A stretch of 64,000 nucleotides of DNA, from the NCBI GenBank assembly GCA_902363375.1, contig CABIZX010000005.1, positions 124,001 through 188,000 of the forward strand, read 5' to 3'. This stretch comes from Clostridiaceae bacterium (lineage in GTDB: Bacteria > Bacillota > Clostridia > Clostridiales > Clostridiaceae). Numbering within the stretch: the stretch's first letter is position 1; every line of letters starts with the position of its first letter. Of this stretch, positions 19,261-26,864 are shown piece by piece. The notes under the pieces are model-generated. The model was not told where the DNA came from. It made no database searches and saw nothing but the letters and a program-made list of their open reading frames with translations. A program made the position numbers and the translations under genes.

Positions 19261-19485
19261 GTTTTCAGCTTCTTTCTATATTTATATTGAATTTTATATA
19301 TAAATGAACCTCATGTATGAAATTTATATATGAATAATTAAAATTACAGAAAATTAGTGTTTAATTTAAATATATTTAAGAAATATAGAGAATTATAAAT
19401 AGTTAAACAACATTATATATTAAAAAAAAATATTTGTAAATAATCGTATTATAAGATTTTATTTGTAAAATTTCAAATAATTGTA

Positions 19486-19514
19486 TTTACATTTATGGAA
19501 ATTATATATATAAT
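19486..19514 (+). promoter_or_regulatory. Sigma-A-type promoter for the small ORF and lanA
   Basis: TTTACA (19486-19491), a 17-bp spacer and TATAAT (19509-19514). Transcription from here would cover the 27-codon ORF and then lanA, ending at the hairpin behind lanA. Confidence 0.65.
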
Positions 19515-19655
19515 GTAACTTGTAGAAGATAACTAACAGTTAATAAAGTGTGTTAAGAAATTGTGTTTAAGAATATAGAGTATTATTTATAAAGTGGTGA
19601 TATTAATAAAATTAAAGTAATATATTAATTTTATTTTATTGTTAATAAGGTGATT

Positions 19656-19739
19656 ATGGACAAGCTAATGCATAAGGGTATTAAGATATTAAGAGTATTG
19701 ATAGGTGATAAAGATTATATGGATATATTAACTAAGTAA
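19656..19739 (+). CDS. Small ORF (27 residues) in the lanthipeptide cluster
   Basis: The ORF begins with ATG after AAGGTGATT (SD AAGGTGA, five-base spacing) and encodes a Lys/Asp-rich peptide with a hydrophobic centre (HKGIKILRVLIG) and no cysteine. It lies between the likely promoter and lanA, 141 bp before the precursor. I do not recognise it. It could be a small immunity, signalling or leader peptide, or be untranslated in practice. The good ribosome site and its place in the transcript are the only support. Confidence 0.4.
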   Translation: MDKLMHKGIKILRVLIGDKDYMDILTK

Positions 19740-19880
19740 TTATCTTAATAATATACAGAATATTAATGATAAATTTTTGATGATATTAACTATAATTTTA
19801 ACTGTATCCTTACTTTGTTTTGTTAGACTTTATTACAAGGGAAAAGTTTACATAATTATTTATTGAAAGGTGGTGATTAA

Positions 19881-20105
19881 ATGAATAATAATAGTTTCAG
19901 TTTAGATTTACAAAAGAATGAAGGAATTGGGAGTAATGCTTTAACTCCAACTCAAGATTCCGGTGGGGGCAGTGCAGGTAGCGGTATATCTATAACTTCA
20001 TTTTGCTGGCCTACTGGTCCATGTCCTACTAATAGTGGTTGTTCTTCACCCACAACTCAATCTATAACTAAAAATAGCATATTTGTGAAGTGTGGGCAAT
20101 TTTAA
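19881..20105 (+). CDS. lanA: Class I lanthipeptide precursor peptide LanA
   Basis: This 74-residue precursor has the class I leader box FSLDL at residues 6-10 (compare FNLDL in nisin). The leader is acidic to Gly-rich and ends in a GGGSAGSG stretch at about 28-35. The likely core starts near residue 36 (ISITSFC) and holds 13 Ser/Thr and four Cys (42, 48, 54, 71). PTGPC and PTNSGC give short Thr-x2-Cys and Ser-x-Cys or Thr-x3-Cys spacings suited to small thioether rings. The last Cys is four residues from the C-terminus. The strong site AGGTGGTGA precedes the ATG. The leader cleavage point is inferred, and the core does not look like nisin, subtilin or epidermin beyond spacing. Confidence 0.88.
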   Translation: MNNNSFSLDLQKNEGIGSNALTPTQDSGGGSAGSGISITSFCWPTGPCPTNSGCSSPTTQSITKNSIFVKCGQF

Positions 20106-20117
20106 AACAAAAACTAA

Positions 20118-20150
20118 AAAAGAGATTCATATATATGAATCTCTTTTCAA
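20118..20150 (+). terminator. Hairpin terminator behind lanA
   Basis: AAAAGAGATTCAT (20118-20130) and ATGAATCTCTTTT (20135-20147) form a perfect 13-bp stem with a 4-nt loop, 13 bp after the lanA stop. It would limit or stop read-through into lanC. Confidence 0.85.
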
Positions 20151-20470
20151 TATTAAATTAGAATAATGCGGTTAAGATTTAGTATTGTTCTAATAGTATA
20201 TATACTGTTAGTTGAGTATTTTAAATTATTTAAAGTAAGTAATTAGAAAAATATTAAGCTTATAGGTATATTTGTAAAGAACTGAAATTAGCGGACTATA
20301 AGATTTATAGGTGAAAAGGTACATAATAATATTTTTAAGCAAGAATAAGAGTTTGGATATAAATTATTATTAAGTTTCAAATTAAATAAATATACTATGC
20401 ATGAAAATGTACATATTTTAGAGCCCTAAAAATAATGAGTTGCTTTTAAAAATTATAGTCAATACCTAAA
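20151..20470. other. Gene-free spacer between lanA and lanC
   Basis: About 320 AT-rich bases with no convincing gene. A 26-codon hydrophobic ORF at 20166-20246 has no ribosome site and is not called. Confidence 0.5.
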
Positions 20471-20499
20471 TTGGTAAATACTTTAGTGTTTATTATAAA
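20471..20499 (+). promoter_or_regulatory. Probable promoter for lanC-lanT
   Basis: TTGGTA (20471-20476), a 17-bp spacer and TATAAA (20494-20499). Transcription would start about 20 bases before the lanC ATG, giving lanC and lanT their own promoter after the lanA terminator. Confidence 0.5.
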
Positions 20500-20528
20500 T
20501 GATAAATTTTGAAACAGAAGGTGAGACC

Positions 20529-21854
20529 ATGAATTATATTAAATCTGTATTATATAATAAAAATGAATATGATAAGAAAATATTAGATATGATTAATTTC
20601 ATAATAACCAAATTAATGGGTGAGTTAGAATCTAACTCAAGTTTGACTTTTGAAGATAAGTATATTAACTTATTTAATTATTCTGCAATATGTTTATTAT
20701 TAGCAGAAAGTAAAGATGTATTAGGCGAAGATATTGATTGGGATGGCATAGTTCTTAATAACATGAAGAAAGTAAAAAATATACTTGATGAAATGGGATA
20801 TTATACACCGCCTTGCAACTTTGAAGGAAATTCCGATGTAGCTTTTAGTATATATGCACTAGCTAAAAAAACTACATACTATGATGTTTTTTTAGAAGGA
20901 TTAAATAATTTGATTCTAGAACAAACTAAAATAAAATTGAAAAGTTTAAAACAGAATAATAAAGAAATATTATTGGAAGACTACGATTTAATTAGTGGAT
21001 TGGCTGGAATATGTTTATATTTAATACAATTTAAATCACATAAACATATAAGAAAAACTATTATTGAGATCATAGAATGGTTAATTTTGCTTATGGATGA
21101 AGTAAATGTAGATGGATATAATGTACCTATGTTTTATATAAAATCAGAAAATCAGCATTACCCTAACAAAGATTTTTTTCCAAATGGTAGTTTGAACTTT
21201 AGTTTATCACATGGAATATCTGGTGTATTGGCTACTTTATCGATTTGCTTAAAGGAAGAAATTGAAGTTCAAGGACAAAGACAATGCATGAAAAAGATAC
21301 TAGATTTATTAAAAAATACTATGTATATTGAAAATAAAAAATATTGTTGGCCTGGAATATTAGATTTGAAAGATTATGTTAATCATGATTATAGAAGGTT
21401 TAGCAATGGAGCCAGTTGGTGTTATGGAACTCCAGGTATTGCAAGAGCGATATTTCTAGCAGCTAATGAATTAGGGGATAATGAAGGAAAAGATTTAGCT
21501 ACTCAAGTTATGATTAATATATGCAATATGAATTATAAGCAATTAAATTTAGGTTCACCTATAGTATGCCACGGATATGCTGGATTGTTAGCATGTATTT
21601 ATACAATGTATTTAGATACCAAGAATAAAATATTTAAAGATGCTATATTTAAATATTCTAATACTATTGTTAGTTATTTTAATACGAATAATAAATATGG
21701 ATTTCAAGATATTATTATTGATAAATACAATAATAATATAATTAAAGAAGATAAAGTTAACTTTTTAGAAGGAAATGTAGGAATAGCATTAGCTTTATTA
21801 GTAACTTACAAATGGGACAAACCTATCTGGTTAAGACATATGGGATTAATTTAG
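20529..21854 (+). CDS. lanC: Lanthipeptide cyclase LanC
   Basis: Read from the ATG at 20529, which follows AAGGTGA, the protein has 441 residues; an in-frame ATG at 20499 lacks a ribosome site. LanC closes lanthionine rings by adding Cys thiols to dehydrated Ser/Thr. The zinc ligands are present: Cys298 in SWCYGTPG, then Cys347 and His348 in VCHGYAG, equivalent to NisC C284, C330 and H331. The inner helical repeats show the GxxG motifs LISGLAG and SHGISG. The length is near NisC (about 415). It is followed after 43 bp by lanT. Confidence 0.93.
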   Translation: MNYIKSVLYNKNEYDKKILDMINFIITKLMGELESNSSLTFEDKYINLFNYSAICLLLAESKDVLGEDIDWDGIVLNNMKKVKNILDEMGYYTPPCNFEGNSDVAFSIYALAKKTTYYDVFLEGLNNLILEQTKIKLKSLKQNNKEILLEDYDLISGLAGICLYLIQFKSHKHIRKTIIEIIEWLILLMDEVNVDGYNVPMFYIKSENQHYPNKDFFPNGSLNFSLSHGISGVLATLSICLKEEIEVQGQRQCMKKILDLLKNTMYIENKKYCWPGILDLKDYVNHDYRRFSNGASWCYGTPGIARAIFLAANELGDNEGKDLATQVMINICNMNYKQLNLGSPIVCHGYAGLLACIYTMYLDTKNKIFKDAIFKYSNTIVSYFNTNNKYGFQDIIIDKYNNNIIKEDKVNFLEGNVGIALALLVTYKWDKPIWLRHMGLI

Positions 21855-21897
21855 ATAAATAGTAAGTTTATAATAATTAGAAGACTGGGGAGTAATT

Positions 21898-23640
21898 ATG
21901 AATGATATAAGGATATCTAAAAAAGATATTATTTATTCAAAAAATAATGAGAAAAGAAAGGTTAAACAAGAATCATTTAGTACTAAAAAGTGGTTATTAA
22001 TGGAGTCAATACCTATAATTCCATATCAAATTACAATAATCATAATTAATAGTTTTGTATCAATTACTGGAATATATACAGCTTTATTATCAAAATCGCT
22101 TATTGATTACGCCATAAATAAGGATAGAGAAAATATGTGGTTATGCCTTATAATATTTTCAATTATTACATTTGTAAAAGTGTTTTTAACTCCATTAATT
22201 TCAATCATTACAGCGAAGTCTTCCCTAAAATTTAAAAATTTATTACAAAATAAAATGTTTAAACATATTTGTTATAGTAAATATGGAAGTATAATGAAAT
22301 ATCATAGTATGAATTTATTGACAAGAATAACATCAGATATAAATATTATATCTTCAATTATTTTAGAGACTATCCCTAATTTAATTTCATTAATTATAAC
22401 ATTTGTTATTTCATTATTAGTATTAATAAGGTTGTCTTTTCAAATAGGTATTATTGCATTAATTTCTGCACCATTACTATTTATAATTAATTCCAAGATA
22501 AGTATTAAGTTAAAAGAAGTTTATAAAGAAATTCAAAATGAAGAAGTAAAGTATAATTCATTTATTCAGGAAACATTAAAAAATATACTTGTAGTAAAGT
22601 CATTTTGCAAAGAAAAAGTAAGTATTAGTAAACTTAAAATTATACAAGAAAATAAATTAAGTTTATATATAAAAAATGTTAAAATAAGTTCTTTGTCAGG
22701 ACTTTCTATAAACTTTTATTCAACATTTATTTATTTTATAGTATTTAGTTGGGGAGTAATTAATATTTGTAGTGGAAAAACTACTTATGGCACACTTACT
22801 GCAATACTTCAGCTTTATAGTAATGTTCAGTACCCCATATCATCAATTGCAGAAATAATTCCACAATTTGCACAATGCAAAGCAGCTGTAGAAAGGATTA
22901 GAGAGATTGAGAATATATCAATTGAAGATAAAAATGTACATGTTAAAGAAGAAGTTTCTTCAGAGTCAGTTATAGAATTAAAAAATGTAACGTTTAATTA
23001 CAATGATGATAAAGCTAAGATATTAGATGGGGTTAATTTAAGTATAAATCAAGGGGAAATAATAGCTCTAGTAGGACCATCAGGGTCTGGAAAGACAACT
23101 TTAGCTAAATTAATGCTTTCACTGTTAGAATGTAGTGAAGGTGAAGTAATTGTAAGTATACCAACAGATATAAATATGAATGAAAGTATAAAGACTAATT
23201 ATAGAGAATTAATCTCCTATATTCCTCAAGGAAACACTCTTTTTTCAGGAACTATAGAAGAAAATATAAGATATGGCAATAGTGATGCAACTTTTGATGA
23301 ATTAAAAGAGGCGGCTATTCAGAGTTGTGCATTAGAATTTATTGATAAGTTAGACAATGGATTTGATACTTTAATTGGAGAGAATGGGATAGGTATTTCT
23401 GAAGGACAAGCACAAAGAATAGCTATTGCTAGAGCATTGATAAGAAAACGGCCTATACTTTTATTGGATGAAGTTACGTCATCTTTAGATGAGGTTACAG
23501 AATGTAAAATTGTTTCTTACTTAAGTCAATTATCCTATAAACCTACATGTATAATAATAACTCATAGACCGGCAGCTCTTTCAATATGTGACAGTATTTA
23601 TAAATTAGAAGGTGGACAAATTGTTAAAGTTAATTATTAA
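21898..23640 (+). CDS. lanT: Lanthipeptide ABC exporter LanT (no peptidase domain)
   Basis: The 580-residue half-transporter has about six membrane helices between residues 40 and 300, then an ATPase domain: Walker A GPSGSGKT (393-400), signature GISEGQAQR and Walker B PILLLDEVTSSLDE. It lacks the N-terminal C39 peptidase of class II LanTs, so it should export the modified precursor with its leader still attached, as NisT does. The ATG follows GGGGAGT and the gene is co-transcribed with lanC. A general multidrug exporter is the alternative, but the position makes LanT far more likely. Confidence 0.9.
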   Translation: MNDIRISKKDIIYSKNNEKRKVKQESFSTKKWLLMESIPIIPYQITIIIINSFVSITGIYTALLSKSLIDYAINKDRENMWLCLIIFSIITFVKVFLTPLISIITAKSSLKFKNLLQNKMFKHICYSKYGSIMKYHSMNLLTRITSDINIISSIILETIPNLISLIITFVISLLVLIRLSFQIGIIALISAPLLFIINSKISIKLKEVYKEIQNEEVKYNSFIQETLKNILVVKSFCKEKVSISKLKIIQENKLSLYIKNVKISSLSGLSINFYSTFIYFIVFSWGVINICSGKTTYGTLTAILQLYSNVQYPISSIAEIIPQFAQCKAAVERIREIENISIEDKNVHVKEEVSSESVIELKNVTFNYNDDKAKILDGVNLSINQGEIIALVGPSGSGKTTLAKLMLSLLECSEGEVIVSIPTDINMNESIKTNYRELISYIPQGNTLFSGTIEENIRYGNSDATFDELKEAAIQSCALEFIDKLDNGFDTLIGENGIGISEGQAQRIAIARALIRKRPILLLDEVTSSLDEVTECKIVSYLSQLSYKPTCIIITHRPAALSICDSIYKLEGGQIVKVNY

Positions 23641-23739
23641 AGGAGAATAAGTTAAATACAAATAATTACAGTAGTATCTGGTAAAGGAGGTTTAGAAGAA
23701 GCTTTAGCATATACTAAATTTGCTGTAAGGAGAACAGAA

Positions 23740-24197
23740 GAAATAAAAAAATATGATAGAATGGATGAAAGAAATGATACGATTATGTTAAGGACTCATA
23801 ATATACTTGTTACTTACAATGAGGAGGAGTATATATATGGGAAAAAGACTTAGTGATAAATATGAAGAGGCGTATTACTCTATAAGAGTTGAATTTTCAG
23901 GGGAATAAGTTACTTAACATAGTGAAAGCTTTAGAAGTTCATATAGATAATAATTACTCAAATTAATTATGCTATTCTTTTGATATAACCTAGATACCTA
24001 TTTCATTTTTAGATTTAAAATCTGTTTCTTCAAACAATGTTAAATCTAAATTTTTATGTAACAGACAGTATATTCATTTATTTGAAGAAAATTATTTAGG
24101 CGGTGAAGTATAACATTCTTTTATGCATTCACCTTGATATTTATTCGATGGGTCAATATATATAAGTGAAACAACAGAAACTAAGAATGTATACTAA
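23740..24197 (+). pseudogene. Decayed C-terminal copy of an erythromycin-esterase-like gene
   Basis: Frames in this stretch, joined across frameshifts and stops, match the C-terminal part of the intact esterase-like gene just downstream. DTIMLRTHNILV corresponds to DKVMLWAHNIHV, YEEAYYSIRVEFSGE to YGDEYYSIGFEFSRG, IPISFLDLKSV to IPISFLDFNSA, and YLFDGSIYISETT to NLFDGLIYIKDTT. At least one frameshift (near 23840) and several stops are visible. The N-terminal half is missing. It looks like the remnant of a tandem duplication or of an older gene. The exact left end is uncertain. Confidence 0.75.
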
Positions 24198-24228
24198 AAT
24201 AAAAAAGATTAATGGGGTGTTAATTAAT

Positions 24229-25548
24229 ATGAAAAAGAAAATAAGATTTATATCAATAGTTCTATTATCTATATTAATTCTGTCAGCATGTTCAAAGAGC
24301 GGTGATGAAAAAAGTATAGAAGCATTAAAAGCAAGTATAATACCTATAAATACAGTTGAATATGGTAATGGCTTTGAGGATTTAATGCCACTTAAGAATA
24401 TATTAAAAGATAAGAAGATAGTTGCCATGGGGGAAGCAACCCATGGAACTAGTGAATTTTTTAAGATGAAGCATAGATTCTTTGAATTTTTAGTAGAAGA
24501 AATGGGATATAGAGTCTTTGCTATGGAATGTGATGGAGGAGCTGGACAAGTTATAAATGAATATATATTAAATGGAAAAGGTAACTTAAATGACTGTTTA
24601 GAAGCTGTTAAATATGATGTTTTTACAACTGAAGAAGTAAAAAGTATGATAAAGTGGATGAAGGAATATAATGATGATCCATCTCATAAAGAAAAGATTA
24701 AATTTTATGGGATGGATAATGTCAATATAGTAGATACACTTCCTAAACTTAGTTATTATTTAAAAAAACTTGATAAAGAGCTACAGACTAAGATAGAAGA
24801 AGATACTCTAAACACAATATACAGAAATGATATTAAAGCTATTACGAATGAACAACTTGATAGTATACTATTAAATGTAAATGAAATTAAGAAAGATATG
24901 GAGAATTCAAAAGAAAAGTACTTTAATAACAACTTACAGAATGAGTATGAGTTAGCTATATGGAATCTGAACCTCGTATCACAATGTGCAGAATATTATA
25001 TAGAAGTTAATAAAAGTGTAGATCAAATGGTTCAATCAGTTGCAGCAATGAATTTACGAGATAAATATATGGCTGCAAATGTTAAATGGATACAAGAGCA
25101 TGAAGGTAGATTAGGAAATGATAAAGTTATGTTATGGGCACACAATATACATGTATCATCTATGGACGACATTTATAAATATATGGGTAAAAATTTAAAG
25201 GAAATGTATGGAGATGAATATTATTCTATAGGCTTTGAATTTTCTAGGGGAAGCTTTAATGCAAGTGATATGTCTACTGGGACTATGACAAGATTTGATA
25301 CAGATAATAATACTTCTGAATATTTAGCATACAAATTTGAGAGAACTGAGATACCTATATCATTTTTAGATTTCAATTCAGCTTCCAAAAATAAAGAGGT
25401 ATCAAAAATACTATCAAAGAATCAAACTTTTAGTCTTATTACTGCATTTTATGATGAGAGTATTCAAAAAAGCTTTCAATATATACCTAAAAATTTGTTT
25501 GATGGGTTAATATATATAAAAGATACTACACCTTCCAAAATACAATAA
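24229..25548 (+). CDS. Erythromycin esterase family lipoprotein
   Basis: With the ATG at 24229 (GGGGTG upstream) the protein has 439 residues. A lipoprotein signal with lipobox LSAC places the acylated Cys at 21. The esterase motifs are MGEATHGTSEFF (Glu69, His72) and WAHNIHVSS, which correspond to the catalytic EreA/EreB Glu/His residues. Family members hydrolyse macrolide lactones or act as uncharacterised hydrolases; many Firmicute members are not resistance enzymes. Membrane anchoring on the outside is unlike the cytoplasmic EreA/B. A decayed relative of its C-terminal half lies just upstream. Confidence 0.85.
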   Translation: MKKKIRFISIVLLSILILSACSKSGDEKSIEALKASIIPINTVEYGNGFEDLMPLKNILKDKKIVAMGEATHGTSEFFKMKHRFFEFLVEEMGYRVFAMECDGGAGQVINEYILNGKGNLNDCLEAVKYDVFTTEEVKSMIKWMKEYNDDPSHKEKIKFYGMDNVNIVDTLPKLSYYLKKLDKELQTKIEEDTLNTIYRNDIKAITNEQLDSILLNVNEIKKDMENSKEKYFNNNLQNEYELAIWNLNLVSQCAEYYIEVNKSVDQMVQSVAAMNLRDKYMAANVKWIQEHEGRLGNDKVMLWAHNIHVSSMDDIYKYMGKNLKEMYGDEYYSIGFEFSRGSFNASDMSTGTMTRFDTDNNTSEYLAYKFERTEIPISFLDFNSASKNKEVSKILSKNQTFSLITAFYDESIQKSFQYIPKNLFDGLIYIKDTTPSKIQ

Positions 25549-25626
25549 GCCATTAACTTTATAAATACTTAATTTTATATGATATGTATAATTTAATGGA
25601 TAGTATAAATATATAAGAATATATAG

Positions 25627-25670
25627 CACCAATTTATATGACTATTTATATAAATTGGTGTTTGTATTTT
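25627..25670 (+). terminator. Rho-independent terminator after the esterase-like gene
   Basis: CACCAATTTATA (25627-25638) pairs with TATAAATTGGTG (25649-25660), followed by TTTGTATTTTAT. The stem also overlaps the end of the minus-strand small ORF, so it may act in both directions. Confidence 0.7.
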
Positions 25671-25846
25671 ATACTATTTATAAATATTGAAGAAATGCTA
25701 TTACTTAATAGGAAATTATCTCTAGTAGTTAATAAATTAAAGTAAGGTAATTTTTTTTGTTGATCAGATAACTCATATTCCCCTTCGTCCTCTTCTGTTG
25801 AAAAGCTAGATTTCATAAAGTTTCGCAATTTCTCAATATTTTCCAT
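25646..25846 (-). CDS. Small hypothetical protein, 66 residues
   Basis: The ORF starts at an ATG with a full AAGGAG site eight to nine bases upstream, which makes translation likely. The N-terminal half is acidic (STEEDEGEYELSDQQKK) and the C-terminal half is Ser/Asn/Ile-rich. There is no Cys, signal peptide or membrane helix. I do not recognise it. It faces away from the ABC transporter and lies in an accessory region between the lanthipeptide cluster and that transporter. It could be a small RiPP-like or regulatory peptide, or a truncated gene. Confidence 0.45.
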   Translation of the reverse strand: MENIEKLRNFMKSSFSTEEDEGEYELSDQQKKLPYFNLLTTRDNFLLSNSISSIFINSIKYKHQFI

Positions 25847-26088
25847 TAAATACAACTCCTTAAAAAGTAAAATGTTCATAAACGAGCTTAGTTTACATTT
25901 ATTCTTGATTCTAAGTTATTACTTAGAAAATTATAATATAAGGATAACCTTTATCCTATTATTTCATAATAACCTACAATTTTAAATAGATAATTTGTAA
26001 AATATGTGATTTAATAGTTAATAGGATATATGAAAAAATTACCCTATATAAATATTTATATAGGAAACTAGTTTAATATTTATAAATT

Positions 26089-26106
26089 TAACTATTTAAA
26101 TAGTTA
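26089..26106. promoter_or_regulatory. 18-bp perfect palindrome upstream of the ABC transporter
   Basis: TAACTATTTAAATAGTTA at 26089-26106 is fully symmetrical, and the half-site TTAAATAGTT repeats once more directly downstream. It lies about 48 bp before the GTG start, a good position for a dimeric repressor operator. Confidence 0.5.
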
Positions 26107-26153
26107 AATAGTTGTTCTGCCCATGCGGGTTTGAGAAGATTAGGGGGAGAAAA

Positions 26154-26864
26154 GTGGAGTTAATATTAAAGGATATACAAAAAAGTTTTGAAAATAAAGT
26201 GGTGTTAAAAGGAGCATCTTTTACCTTTGAAAAAGGAAAGATATATGGCCTATTAGGAAGAAATGGTGCAGGTAAAACTACTTTATTTAATTGTATAAGT
26301 GGAGAGCTAAGCAAAGATTCAGGGGAGGTCATCTTAGAGAATGGATTGGGTAATGAAGGAGAGTTAGATTATTCTAATATAGGATTTGTTTTTGCAGATC
26401 CAGTATTACCAGAGTTTTTAACAGGTTATGAGTTTGTTAAATTCTATATAGATATAAATAAGGATAAGATTAATGACATTAAGACCGTAGAGGAATATTT
26501 AAATATCATAAAAATATCTAAGGTTGATAGTCATAGATTAATTAAAACCTATTCTCACGGAATGAAGAACAAGCTCCAGATGTTATGCTTTTTAATAAGT
26601 AGACCACCTGTAATTTTATTAGATGAACCACTAAGTTCTTTTGATGTAATTGTGGCGCTAGAAATTAAAAATTTATTAAAGGAAATAAAGAGTGAGCATA
26701 TAATTATATTTTCAACCCATATATTACAACTTGCCATGGATTTATGTGATGAAATAGTAGTTCTTAATCATGGAATATTAGAGCAAGTTCCAAGTGAACT
26801 TATAAGAAGTGGAAAGTTTGAGGAAAGCATCATGGAAATTTTAAAGGAGGACAATTATGATTAG
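26154..26864 (+). CDS. ABC transporter ATP-binding protein
   Basis: Started at the GTG at 26154, which follows AGGGGGA, it has 236 residues; upstream in-frame codons lack a ribosome site. It shows Walker A GRNGAGKTT, a signature-like YSHGMKNKLQ, Walker B VILLDEPLSSFD and the H-loop IIFSTH. It resembles the BcrA/CcmA-type ATPases of drug- or bacteriocin-export systems. It overlaps the start of a 529-residue membrane protein, its presumed permease. Closeness to the lanthipeptide cluster allows an immunity role, but nothing in the sequence proves it. Confidence 0.85.
   Translation: MELILKDIQKSFENKVVLKGASFTFEKGKIYGLLGRNGAGKTTLFNCISGELSKDSGEVILENGLGNEGELDYSNIGFVFADPVLPEFLTGYEFVKFYIDINKDKINDIKTVEEYLNIIKISKVDSHRLIKTYSHGMKNKLQMLCFLISRPPVILLDEPLSSFDVIVALEIKNLLKEIKSEHIIIFSTHILQLAMDLCDEIVVLNHGILEQVPSELIRSGKFEESIMEILKEDNYD

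Larger units (their letters stand above)
19261..19880. other. Divergent regulatory region of the lanthipeptide cluster
   Basis: A 620-bp very AT-rich region between lanB and lanA. It contains a near-consensus plus-strand promoter (19486-19514), a 27-codon ORF (19656-19739), and otherwise no recognisable gene, riboswitch or repeat. Confidence 0.6.
25549..26153. other. Intergenic region with a terminator, small minus-strand ORF and palindrome
   Basis: About 600 bases. Beside the listed hairpin, 66-codon ORF and 18-bp palindrome I see nothing else, only AT-rich sequence (25880-26088). Confidence 0.5.

Noticed and set aside
20166-20246. 26-codon hydrophobic ORF between lanA and lanC
   Set aside because: No Shine-Dalgarno site precedes its ATG.
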